DNA of 64,000 nucleotides from Myxococcus stipitatus. Its GTDB lineage: Bacteria > Myxococcota > Myxococcia > Myxococcales > Myxococcaceae. The stretch's first letter is position 1, and each line of letters begins with the position of its first letter. A program made the translations under genes and the position numbers. The notes under the pieces were generated by a model, which saw only the letters and a list, made by a program, of their open reading frames with translations, had not been told where the DNA came from and ran no database searches. The stretch is from the NCBI RefSeq assembly GCF_037414475.1, contig NZ_CP147913.1:6880001-6944000 (forward strand). The letters are read 5' to 3'. This document shows, in pieces, positions 36,592 to 43,974 of the stretch.

Positions 36592-36940
36592 TCACTGGAA
36601 GCGGCTTCGAAGCACCAGTGGACTGGATCGACTCTCTGGCGAAGTGAAGCGCTGCATCCTCTTCGTGGGCACCTACGCGGATCGCGTCAGCGCCCTGGGC
36701 TTCATCACTGCTGTACCGCTGTCGCCCTTGAATGCGGCGGCCTCAGGGATGACCTCCGCTCCCTCGACATGCCCTGCTGACTTCAAGTCCTGACACCGCT
36801 GAATGATGCCACCAGGGGGCCTTCCTCCCCATCCCCTCGAGAACAACTCCATACGATTCGGGACTTGCCCCCAGCCCTTCCGCCGCAGTGCGCGGTCGCG
36901 ATAAAGGCAACAGCACCCAGGTATGGCCTCGCAAGGGGAT
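36592..36940. other. non-coding stretch with possible decayed coding sequence
   Basis: Between the orphan remnant and the LytTR gene no intact gene is supported. A short plus-strand reading around 36647-36715 (RCILFVGTYADRVSALGF) looks protein-like but has no proper start and runs into low-quality sequence. No repeats, tRNA or clear promoter are visible. Confidence 0.4.
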
Positions 36941-37669
36941 TCATGCCAACAGCTCCCGGACGCGAACGGCGTAGCGCCGGCTCATGATGAGGGGCTCGTC
37001 GATGCCCCTTACGTGCAGCCGCCACGTGTCGTTCTCCTCGCGGGAGAGGCGCTCCACGTGTTCGAGGTTCACGACGGTGGAGCGATGCACCCGGACGAAG
37101 TGGCGCGGAGGCAGGCGCGCCTCCCAGCTCTTGAGCGACTCGTGGACCAGAAGCTCGCGTCCGTTGGCCAGGACCAGCCGGGAGTAGTCGTCCTCGGCGC
37201 GGATGCAGCGCACGTCGCTGACGCGGACCAGTTCGCTGTGAGCCCCTTCCTGGACGAGCACGCGGTCGTCGAGGGTGAGCATGCGCTCGGAGGAAGAGCG
37301 CGGCTCGGCCATCACGGAGCGCAGCCGCTCCAGCGTGCGTGCCAGGCGCGCCGGTGAGACGGGCTTGAGGAGATAGTCGAGCGCATTCACCTCGAAGGCC
37401 CGCACGGCGTGAGCGGGCATCGCGGTGACGAACACCACCGCCGTCTCACCCAATTCTTCATCGAGGAGCTCGAAGCCCGAGGCGTCCGCGAGGTGGACGT
37501 CGAGGAAGACCACGTCCGGGCGGCGAGCGCGCAGGGAGCTGGCCGCACCGGGGATGTCCTCTGCTTCGCCCACGACCTCGATGTCAGGATGGGACGCGAG
37601 CAGCCGGCGCAGCTCCACGCGAGCCAGCCGCTCGTCATCCACGAGCAGCGCTGAGAGCCGTCGTTCCAT
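36941..37669 (-). CDS. LytTR-family response regulator
   Basis: A 242-residue two-component regulator: receiver domain (residues 1-120, acidic DDE near the N-terminus, phospho-Asp in VVFLDVHLA, Thr in VFVTAMPAH, Lys in YLLKPV) and a C-terminal LytTR DNA-binding domain (from ~135, with RCIRAEDDYSRL, FVRVHRSTVVNLEHVE and MSRRYAVRVRELL). It binds direct repeats in promoters once phosphorylated. Its start overlaps the kinase gene by 35 bp, so the pair is co-expressed. Targets are not evident from the sequence. Confidence 0.92.
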   Translation of the reverse strand: MERRLSALLVDDERLARVELRRLLASHPDIEVVGEAEDIPGAASSLRARRPDVVFLDVHLADASGFELLDEELGETAVVFVTAMPAHAVRAFEVNALDYLLKPVSPARLARTLERLRSVMAEPRSSSERMLTLDDRVLVQEGAHSELVRVSDVRCIRAEDDYSRLVLANGRELLVHESLKSWEARLPPRHFVRVHRSTVVNLEHVERLSREENDTWRLHVRGIDEPLIMSRRYAVRVRELLA

Positions 37670-38723
37670 CGTGCACCTTCAACCGGAGCGTTGCGTGGAC
37701 CCATCCATCCCGCTCCTCCAGGACGAAGGTGTTCCGGCCGGGGAAGAGCACCTCCAGTCGCTCCTTCACATTGCGCAGGCCGATTCGCGTGGAGGGTGGG
37801 GCTTCCTCGGTGTCCTTTGCTTGCTTCAATGTGCCGGTGTTGGCCACTTCGACGCAAAGCGCGTCCTCCTCCATCTCCGCGCGGATGGACACCTGCAGCG
37901 CCGTGCCGAGCCGCTTGCCATGCTTCAGCGCATTCTCCACCAGCGGTTGCAGGATGAGCGCGGGCACGAGGGCACGTGAGGCCTCGGCGGAGACTGACAC
38001 CGCGACCTGCAACCGTTCCTCGAAGCGCACCTTCTCCAGGGCCAGATAATTCTGGATGCCCTCCAGCTCCTGCTCCAGCGAGGCGAGCGATTGCTGCGGT
38101 CCGGTGAGGGTATGCCGGAGCAACTCGGCGAGCTGGGTCACCATCGCCTGGGCTCGCTCGGTGTCTTCGGAGATGACAGCGCGCAGGGAGTTGAGCGCGT
38201 TGAAGAGGAAGTGCGGATTGAGTTGATACTGCAACGCTTGGAGCCGGGCCTCGTTGGCCAAAGCCCGAGCCTCGATGTGTGCACGTTCCTCGGCCTGCCG
38301 CTCCTGCCAGGACTTCACCGCGTAGTAGGCGCCGCACCACAGGGCGAGGACCCAGCCCAGGTTCTGGCCCACGCGAGGCACCCACGCCCAATTCAAAGTG
38401 GTGCGGTCCGGGAAGAAGGGCGTGGAGGCCCCGCGCAAGAGCAGCCCCCACGCCGTTCCGAACACCCAGCAGGCCAGGAGCAAGAACAGCACCTGGCCCC
38501 AGAGAGGAGTCCGGCTTGTGCGCACTCGCTGGCAGATGCGGTGAAGGCCCAGGCTGAGGATGAAGCCGAGCGCCATGCGCATCGCCTTGTAGACGGCCAT
38601 GGTCTCGCGCTGCTCCGCCGACATCCCCGCCAGCACGGGGGCAAAGGTGGCGTAGGTGACCACGCCGTAGCCGAGCCAACCGGCGGTGTGCAGTTTCCAG
38701 AAGAGGCGGCGAGATTCCGTCAT
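37635..38723 (-). CDS. LytS/YehU-type sensor histidine kinase
   Basis: A 362-residue kinase with four predicted N-terminal membrane helices (residues ~10-145) and a His_kinase domain: phospho-acceptor in QYQLNPHFLFNALNSL, then an HATPase region with LILQPLVENALKHG (N box) and STRIGLRNVKERLEVLFPG (G box). The short extracytoplasmic loops suggest membrane-derived rather than large-ligand sensing. It is upstream of and overlaps its partner regulator. Its first ~55 codons are present again as a broken copy at 40148-40294. Confidence 0.92.
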   Translation of the reverse strand: MTESRRLFWKLHTAGWLGYGVVTYATFAPVLAGMSAEQRETMAVYKAMRMALGFILSLGLHRICQRVRTSRTPLWGQVLFLLLACWVFGTAWGLLLRGASTPFFPDRTTLNWAWVPRVGQNLGWVLALWCGAYYAVKSWQERQAEERAHIEARALANEARLQALQYQLNPHFLFNALNSLRAVISEDTERAQAMVTQLAELLRHTLTGPQQSLASLEQELEGIQNYLALEKVRFEERLQVAVSVSAEASRALVPALILQPLVENALKHGKRLGTALQVSIRAEMEEDALCVEVANTGTLKQAKDTEEAPPSTRIGLRNVKERLEVLFPGRNTFVLEERDGWVHATLRLKVHDGTTALSAARG

Positions 38724-38838
38724 GGGTCCGGGCGGTGTCGGCTCAATGCGAAGCAGGGCGAGTGACGCGTGTCACGACTTGCCAGTTGATGGCGGAGAGG
38801 TCGTCCCGCCAGCCGCTGGTGATGAGCATGCCATCGAT
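38560..38838 (-). repeat. long direct repeat, copy A (kinase 5' end plus DJ-1 tail)
   Basis: About 279 bp that match copy B at 40148-40408 in the same orientation with scattered substitutions and small indels. Anchors are GAGCGCCATGCGCATCGCC, GACATCCCCGCCAG, CACGCCGTAGCCGAGCCAAC and TGTCACGACTTGCC. In this copy the kinase side belongs to the intact gene, and the DJ-1 side is a fragment. Confidence 0.88.
38743..38838 (-). pseudogene. C-terminal fragment of a DJ-1/PfpI gene
   Basis: About 30 codons (GMLITSGWRDDLSAINWQVV then TRVTRPASH and stop) that match the last residues of the intact DJ-1 protein at 40310 (GVLVTSRSQDDLPAFNRQVV). No upstream part is present; beyond 38838 the sequence belongs to the sigma-factor block. 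Confidence 0.8.
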
Positions 38839-38842
38839 GTCC

Positions 38843-39727
38843 TCAGAGTCCGGCGGCCGCGAGTCGCAGGTCGCGAAGGCGAAGCGGATCCGCGATGACG
38901 TCGATTTCGGTGATGTGGTCTCCATCGAACTTGAGTCGGATGGCGAGCAGCAGCTTCCCCATGGGCGCGATGACTGCACCGGGAACTCCATCCACGAGCG
39001 CCACTCGAGCGAACCGGGCTCGGTCGGTGTGGAGTCGAGTCTCCTCGATGACTCGATGGGCTCCGTGGACTTCGGTGGCGGCGCCTGCTCGGAGCACGAG
39101 GGGATCCGCGCGACGCACGACTCCAGGTGCCAATACGGAGACGAGTGCTTCGACATCACCCGCCCGGGACGCGGCGAGGAATCGCTCGACGATGGCGTAC
39201 CGCCGCGTCAGCTCTTCGCCCGAGACCGTCGGGGCGCCCCTCACGCGATGACGGGCGCGGCTCGCCAGCTTCTTGGTCGCGACGGGAGTGCGCTCGACGA
39301 CGGTGGCGATCTCTTCAAAAGGGAGTCCGAACAGGTCGTGGAGCACGAAGGCGATGCGCTCGGCGGGGCCCAGCCGGTCGAGAACCACGAGGAGCGCGAG
39401 CCCCACGGACTCGGCCCACTCGAACTGGTCCTCGGGATGAGGGGCTCCTGATGCGACCGCTGTCCGTTCGTCCTCGACGGGGTCGGCATGCGCATGGGCC
39501 CGGCGCTGACGTGTCCGAAGCATCTCCAGGCAGACGCGTGCGAGGAGCGTCGTCAGCCAGCCCGCCATGTTGAGGATGGAGCTGCTGTCTGTACGGCTGG
39601 CTCGCAACCACGTCTCCTGGACTGCGTCATCCGCTTCATCGGCGGAGCCGAGCATCCGCGTAGCCATCGCGCGCAGCTGCTCCCGCGAGCGGTTGAACCG
39701 TTCGGCCACTTCACCCTGATTTTGCAC
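38843..39727 (-). CDS. ECF41-type sigma factor with SnoaL-like C-terminus
   Basis: A 294-residue extracytoplasmic-function sigma factor. Region 2 is seen at residues ~10-75 (ADEADDAVQETWLRA) and region 4 at ~105-165 (RLGPAERIAFVLHDLFGLPFEEIATVV). A fused C-terminal SnoaL/NTF2-like domain of ~110 residues follows, with YAIVERFLAASRAGDVEALVSVLAPG. In ECF41 sigma factors this extra domain controls activity in place of a separate anti-sigma factor. GTG start. A small gene is divergently placed 83 bp away; ECF41 factors often control such a neighbour. Confidence 0.88.
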   Translation of the reverse strand: MQNQGEVAERFNRSREQLRAMATRMLGSADEADDAVQETWLRASRTDSSSILNMAGWLTTLLARVCLEMLRTRQRRAHAHADPVEDERTAVASGAPHPEDQFEWAESVGLALLVVLDRLGPAERIAFVLHDLFGLPFEEIATVVERTPVATKKLASRARHRVRGAPTVSGEELTRRYAIVERFLAASRAGDVEALVSVLAPGVVRRADPLVLRAGAATEVHGAHRVIEETRLHTDRARFARVALVDGVPGAVIAPMGKLLLAIRLKFDGDHITEIDVIADPLRLRDLRLAAAGL

Positions 39728-39810
39728 CGGTCACCTTTGTTCGTCTCGTTCCGTCATGTCGTTGGGACGCGCGACGCGACGAGCGAACGCAAGTTGCACA
39801 GGAGACGAAT

Positions 39811-40119
39811 ATGCCCACCATGATGTTGCAGTACAAGGCAGCAGAATCGGGAGTGTCCGAAGTCCTCAGCGCGGTCGAGGCGGCCTTCGCGGCCCTGGAT
39901 GCGCGCAAGCCCAAGGGCCTGGTGCGGTTCTCCTACTATCGGAAGCCGGGGACCGCGGAGTTCGTGGGGCTGCTGGAGCTGGAAGCCGGCGTGGAGAATC
40001 CGCTCTTTGGCATCGAGGCCGCGAGGGCGCTCCAGGCAACGGTGTCCCGGGTTGCCGTGGGGGCCGCCCCCATGCCCGTGCCCCTCGAGTTGGTGGCCAT
40101 GCACGACCCCCGCCGCTGA
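39811..40119 (+). CDS. small conserved hypothetical protein (ferredoxin-like fold?)
   Basis: A 102-residue soluble protein with a good ribosome site (CAGGAGACGAAT before the ATG). The pattern of an N-terminal helix, then VRFSYYRKPGTAEFVGLLELEA and a C-terminal helix, resembles dimeric alpha-beta barrels such as antibiotic-biosynthesis monooxygenase-like proteins, but I see no decisive motif. It is divergent from the ECF41 sigma factor and, together with it, forms the block lying between the two long direct repeats. It is the likely target gene of that sigma factor (inference). Confidence 0.6.
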   Translation: MPTMMLQYKAAESGVSEVLSAVEAAFAALDARKPKGLVRFSYYRKPGTAEFVGLLELEAGVENPLFGIEAARALQATVSRVAVGAAPMPVPLELVAMHDPRR

Positions 40120-40147
40120 GGTGCGGGTGCGGCGCGGGCCCATGCCG

Positions 40148-40294
40148 ATGAAGTCGAGCGCCATGCGCATCGCCTTGTCGACGACCAGGGTCTCGCGCTG
40201 CTCCACCGACATCCCCGCCAGAGCGGGGGTGTCGGTGGCCACGCCGTAGCCGAGCCAACCCGTGTGTTCAGCTTCCGGAAGAGGCGGCGGGATT
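40148..40294 (-). pseudogene. N-terminal fragment of the LytS-type kinase gene
   Basis: Reads TESRRLFRKLNT, then after a small deletion ALAGMSVEQRETLVVDKAMR in another frame. These match the first ~55 residues of the intact kinase (TESRRLFWKLHT, VLAGMSAEQRETMAVYKAMR). Its normal start codon is lost, and homology stops abruptly at 40148. Confidence 0.82.
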
Positions 40295-40408
40295 CCGTCC
40301 GGTGTCGGCTCATGGCGAAGCGGGGAGGGCGAAGCGTGTCACGACTTGCCGGTTGAATGCGGGGAGGTCGTCCTGCGAGCGGCTGGTGACGAGCACACCA
40401 TCGACGAC
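40148..40408 (-). repeat. long direct repeat, copy B (kinase 5' fragment plus DJ-1 tail)
   Basis: The ~261-bp partner of copy A at 38560-38838, offset about 1.59 kb. Here the DJ-1 side belongs to the intact gene (from 40310) and the kinase side is a broken fragment. Both copies keep the short spacer TGAGCCGACACC between the DJ-1 stop and the kinase start, so the repeat records an old operon junction. Confidence 0.88.
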
Positions 40409-41311
40409 GACCTCTTCGTTCACCCACGTGGCCCCCGCGTTCTGCAGGTCGAGTCGCAGGGAGGGGAAGGAGGTGACTCGACGGCCCTTCACTCCACCCG
40501 CGTCGGCGAGCAGCCACAGTCCGTGGCAGATGGCGGCCACGGGCTTCTTCTCCTGGAGGAAGCTCTGCACGAAGGTCACCGCCTCGGGGACCAGGCGCAG
40601 GCTGTCCGCGCTGGGGGTTCCTCCGGGCAGGTAGAGCGCGTGGTAGGCGTCCGGGCGGGCATCGCCGAGCACGCGGTCCACGGCGAACTCACTCACGCGT
40701 CCGGCCTTGGTGTCCGCGCGCACGGTGCCGGCCTTGGGCGCGATGAGCTCCACACGAGCCCCCGCTGCTTCGAGGGCACGACGCGTCTCCGTCATCTCGG
40801 GGAGATTGAATCCATGGGTGACGAGCATCGCCACGGTCCGGCCCGTGAGCGGACCGCTCTTCGCCGTCACCGGCGTGGAGGGCGTCTGCGCGGCGGGCTC
40901 CGCCTTGGGCTCGCGGTGGAACACCTTGCTGACGATGGTCCACTTGCCTCCCTGCTTGAGCAGGGAGATGTAGTCGATGAAGTCAACCTTCGCTGTGCGC
41001 ACGGACACGGTGGCGATGGCGGCGGTTCCGAAGAGGTCGACGTGGAGGACCTTGTCCTCGCGCCCCGTCGGCGGCTTCTTCACCACGCCTTGGATGTAGT
41101 CGGCGCTGGCCCAGGCGTTGAGGACACCTTCGGCGTTCACATAGAGGAGCTTCGAGTCGGGGTGGAAGGCGCGCTGGAGTCGGACGTTGTCACCGGCCTT
41201 CACGCCCTCCGTGTAGTCGGCGACGACCGCGCGGATGGCCTCCACGTCATTGGTGGGCGTGGCCGTCAGCCAGGTGGCGAGCAGAATCGAGGTGAATGGG
41301 GCGAGCATCAA
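40310..41311 (-). CDS. exported NTF2-like/DJ-1-PfpI fusion protein
   Basis: A 333-residue protein with a short hydrophobic leader (APFTSILLATWLTATPTN), an NTF2/lumazine-binding-like domain (residues ~22-130, DVEAIRAVVADYTEGVKAGD ... VSKVFHREPK) and a DJ-1/PfpI glutamine-amidotransferase-like domain (from ~150). The latter has HGFNLPEMTETRRALEAAG, YLPGG and the nucleophile elbow AICHGLWLLADAG with its cysteine. Such domains act as chaperones, glyoxalases or isonitrile hydratase-like enzymes; the reaction here is unknown. The repeat evidence suggests this gene once stood directly upstream of the LytS/LytTR pair. Confidence 0.82.
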   Translation of the reverse strand: MMLAPFTSILLATWLTATPTNDVEAIRAVVADYTEGVKAGDNVRLQRAFHPDSKLLYVNAEGVLNAWASADYIQGVVKKPPTGREDKVLHVDLFGTAAIATVSVRTAKVDFIDYISLLKQGGKWTIVSKVFHREPKAEPAAQTPSTPVTAKSGPLTGRTVAMLVTHGFNLPEMTETRRALEAAGARVELIAPKAGTVRADTKAGRVSEFAVDRVLGDARPDAYHALYLPGGTPSADSLRLVPEAVTFVQSFLQEKKPVAAICHGLWLLADAGGVKGRRVTSFPSLRLDLQNAGATWVNEEVVVDGVLVTSRSQDDLPAFNRQVVTRFALPASP

Positions 41312-41380
41312 GGTCTCCTCCGCGAAGGTGGGAGGTGACTCTCGCTTCCCATGGGCGCCGCCGCGGAGGCATTCAGCCAG

Positions 41381-41420
41381 CGGCGGCGTGCGTCGGTCAG
41401 CGGCGGCGTGCGTCGGTCAG
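41381..41420 (+). repeat. 20-bp perfect tandem repeat (x2)
   Basis: CGGCGGCGTGCGTCGGTCAG occurs twice head to tail (41381-41400 and 41401-41420). It lies in the non-coding gap 41312-41866, upstream of the DJ-1 gene on its own strand. No function assigned. Confidence 0.95.
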
Positions 41421-41509
41421 CGGTCGTGGGTCACCGCACGCTCGCGGGCGTGACGCGCCGGAGCCGATATTCAGGCGCAGAAGCGCTCCTGCTCGTTTCA
41501 TGAGTTCCG

Positions 41510-41695
41510 CTACACGACCGCCATGTGTTCCCACGACACGCGGCGCGTGCAGCCACGGTTCGGGGCGATGAAACACGTGTGTGTCACGGGCCCGCGCACT
41601 TCGACGAATCCCACGTGGCGATAGAGCCTGTGAGCTCGCCTCAGCGCGTTCGAGCCCGTGTCGCGGTGACGCCGTGCGCAGCTTCGTGTGCTCAA
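41510..41695 (-). pseudogene. GNAT acetyltransferase C-terminal remnant
   Basis: About 60 codons reading HRDTGSNALRRAHRLYRHVG, FVEVRGPVTHTCFIAPNRG and WEHMAVV. The AHRLYRHVGF phrase is the usual end of an N-acetyltransferase (GNAT) domain. Nothing of the acetyl-CoA-binding part is found upstream; a parallel frame suggests further decay. The rest of the 41312-41866 gap shows no intact gene. Confidence 0.55.
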
Positions 41696-41866
41696 GCAAA
41701 CGCTGCGTCCACGCGTGTCATGCCGCGCAAATGCTGCGCACCCTTCTCTGGATTTCCCGTCCTGAGCGCCAGTGTGGGCCGGTGAGCACCCTGGCCTTCA
41801 CGTTGCACTGACGCCGTGCGTGCCGGGCACTGGGCCCGGCTTCCCCGTGAGGAGGGGCACGCAGCA

Positions 41867-42712
41867 ATGCGGACACGTGTGCTGGGAGGACGGCCGCGTC
41901 AGGAGCGAAGGCTCGTCCCCATCATCCCGCTCCTGGCCGTACTGGGTGCGCCGGCCGCATGGGCCGAGGGCACCGCGCGACAGGGCGCGCAGCTCTTCAC
42001 CCAGCGGTGCGCGACCTGCCACTCGATGGGCGAGGGCGACCGGATTGGCCCCGACCTTCATGGCGTATTGGACCGGCGTGAAGAAGCGTGGGTGACCCGC
42101 TTCATCAAGAGCCCCGGTGCGCTCATCGACGCGGGCGACCCGGTGGCCACCGAGCTGCTCTCGAAGTTCAACGGCGTGCGCATGGCCGACCAGGCGCTCA
42201 CCGACTCCGAGCGAGCGAGCCTCTTCGCCTTCTTCCGTGACTGCACCCAGAAGGGGAAGGGCGGCTGCAAGCCCTCGCCCGCGGAGAAGATGGGCACGGA
42301 CGCATCTCCCGAGGAGATCGCCCGAGGCCGCCGCCTCTTCGAAGGCTCCGAGTCCCTGAAGAACGGTGGCGCGGCGTGCATCGGCTGTCACGACGTGCGC
42401 GGCGCGGGCGTGGCGGGTGGCGGAACGCTGGGACCCAACCTGACCTTCGCCTTCGCGCGCATGGGCGAGAAGGGGATGCGCCCCGCCCTGGCGAAGCTGG
42501 AGGGGCCCATGATGGGCGCGCTGTACGCGAAGGCGCCGCTCGACGAGGAAGAGCAGTACGCCATCAAGGCGTATCTCGCGGATGCCTCCCGGGATGGCAG
42601 CCGTCCTCGCGCGGACCGGGACTTCTTCTACCTGGGCGTCGTCGGACTGGTCGCGGCGCTGGGCTTCATCGGCTTGGTGTTCACCCAGCCGTCCTCGCGA
42701 GGTCGGTCGTGA
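41867..42712 (+). CDS. di-haem cytochrome c, membrane-anchored
   Basis: A 281-residue exported cytochrome with two haem sites, CATCH (residue 48) and CIGCH (171), after a leader LLAVLGAPAAWAE, and a C-terminal membrane helix (FYLGVVGLVAALGFIGLVF). The ATG at 41867 has a GAGGAGGGG ribosome site; the longer frame from 41816 was rejected. It is the first gene of an eight-gene respiratory operon and overlaps the next gene (GTGA). It probably passes electrons between the quinol oxidoreductase and a terminal oxidase or an inorganic donor; its exact partner cannot be read from sequence. Confidence 0.87.
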   Translation: MRTRVLGGRPRQERRLVPIIPLLAVLGAPAAWAEGTARQGAQLFTQRCATCHSMGEGDRIGPDLHGVLDRREEAWVTRFIKSPGALIDAGDPVATELLSKFNGVRMADQALTDSERASLFAFFRDCTQKGKGGCKPSPAEKMGTDASPEEIARGRRLFEGSESLKNGGAACIGCHDVRGAGVAGGGTLGPNLTFAFARMGEKGMRPALAKLEGPMMGALYAKAPLDEEEQYAIKAYLADASRDGSRPRADRDFFYLGVVGLVAALGFIGLVFTQPSSRGRS

Positions 42713-43341
42713 GCGACTCCATTCTCTTCAACGTGATTCCCTATGTGGCCGCGCTCGGCACGCTGGCGGGTGGCATCGCGCGGTTGACGGCGCGAGAGCC
42801 CGCGGCGCCACCCTCGCCGTGGACCTCCGCGGGGCGCACGGTGTTGGCGGGTGCCTCCATCGTGCTGTTCTTCCACCTGGTGGGGCTCGCCGCGCCTCGT
42901 GCGATGCAGGCCTTCAACGCTTCTCCGGCGCGCATGTTCACGCTCGAGTCGCTCAGCCTCATCGGCGCGCTCCTGCTGAGCTGGGGCCTGTTGTCCCTGG
43001 GCCTTCGCCGCGCGCGGGAGGGGCAGTGGGGCGCCGTCGTCGCCCTGGGGCTCGTCCTGTCGCAGGTCCTCATGGGGGTGTACGTGGCCGTGGCCCTGAG
43101 GTGGGCCTCCGCCTGGTACCTGCATGTCACGGTTCCCTATCTGCGCTCGCTGATGTCCTTCCAGCCGGATGCGACGTTGTTGCAAGCCGCGCCGTGGGTC
43201 ATCCAGGTGCACGTGCTCGCCAGCATCGCGCTCCTGGGGCTGGCGCCCTTCCTTCGCTTCGGCCGGGTGCCCGCGCCCACGCGAGCATCCGAGTCCGTCG
43301 AGCCCGGTCTGCTCGCCGCGCCTCGCGAGGAGACACCATGA
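42709..43341 (+). CDS. NarI-like membrane protein
   Basis: A 210-residue integral membrane protein with about five helices, resembling respiratory nitrate reductase gamma-type cytochrome b subunits (FFHLVGLAAPRAM, WGLLSLGLRR, VALGLVLSQVLMGVYVAVAL, WVIQVHVLASIALLGLAPFLRF). Histidines in helices (FFH, LHV, VHV) may bind haem b. GTG start overlapping the cytochrome stop; its own stop overlaps the ActA start. No nitrate reductase catalytic genes are nearby, so it likely provides a quinone or haem module to the cytochrome or ACIII. Confidence 0.75.
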   Translation: MSDSILFNVIPYVAALGTLAGGIARLTAREPAAPPSPWTSAGRTVLAGASIVLFFHLVGLAAPRAMQAFNASPARMFTLESLSLIGALLLSWGLLSLGLRRAREGQWGAVVALGLVLSQVLMGVYVAVALRWASAWYLHVTVPYLRSLMSFQPDATLLQAAPWVIQVHVLASIALLGLAPFLRFGRVPAPTRASESVEPGLLAAPREETP

Positions 43342-43961
43342 GCCGCGCCTCCTTCCGTTTCCTCGGGTACGCGGGGGCCATCGCCGCGCTGGGCCTGGGC
43401 GGGTGCAATGGTCCGGTGAACAACCAGCAGGGCCACATGCCCGCGCAGCCCGTGGCCTTCTCTCACGCCGTGCACGCGGGGCAGTACGAGCTGGATTGCC
43501 AGTACTGCCACGTGGGCGCGGAGAGCAGCCGTCACGCGGGTGTTCCTTCCACGAGCGTGTGCATGAACTGCCACTCGCAGGTGAAGAAGGACTCGCCCGA
43601 AGTCCAGAAGGTGATTGCCGCCGTGGCCGCGAAGGCGTCCATCGAGTGGGTGCGTGTCCACCGCCTCCCGGACCACGCCTACTTCAACCACGCGAGCCAC
43701 GTCACCGCGGGCCTGGCGTGCCAGACGTGCCACGGCAAGGTGGAGGAGATGGTGCGTGTGGAGCAGGTGGCGCCCATGACCATGGGTTGGTGCCTGGACT
43801 GTCACCGCAAGACATTGGCGCAGGGGCAGACCGCGCCGCTGTCCTCCTCGCCGCGCGCGGGTGAGCTGCTGGCCCTGACCTCCGGCTCACCGCTGCCCGA
43901 GCCGTCGAAAACCCCTCGCACCTTGCGGCCGCCTTCGGACTGCTCGAGCTGCCACCGCTGA
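43338..43961 (+). CDS. actA: ActA, pentahaem cytochrome c of alternative complex III
   Basis: A 207-residue lipoprotein-like cytochrome with five CxxCH sites (CQYCH, CMNCH, CQTCH, CLDCH, CSSCH) and a leader ending in LGLGGC. Five haems and the position directly before actB identify the ActA subunit of the quinol:electron-acceptor oxidoreductase ACIII. Located on the periplasmic face, it forms the haem wire from the quinol site. The ATG overlaps the previous stop. Confidence 0.9.
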   Translation: MSRASFRFLGYAGAIAALGLGGCNGPVNNQQGHMPAQPVAFSHAVHAGQYELDCQYCHVGAESSRHAGVPSTSVCMNCHSQVKKDSPEVQKVIAAVAAKASIEWVRVHRLPDHAYFNHASHVTAGLACQTCHGKVEEMVRVEQVAPMTMGWCLDCHRKTLAQGQTAPLSSSPRAGELLALTSGSPLPEPSKTPRTLRPPSDCSSCHR

Positions 43962-43974
43962 GGACTTCCGCGCC

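Noticed and set aside
38560-40408. Insertion sequence or transposon around the ECF41 block
   Set aside because: No transposase and no terminal inverted repeats; the flanking repeats are operon-junction copies, not IS ends.
41397-41699. 100-codon minus-strand gene
   Set aside because: The neighbouring frame carries GNAT-like sequence; this one is its shadow.
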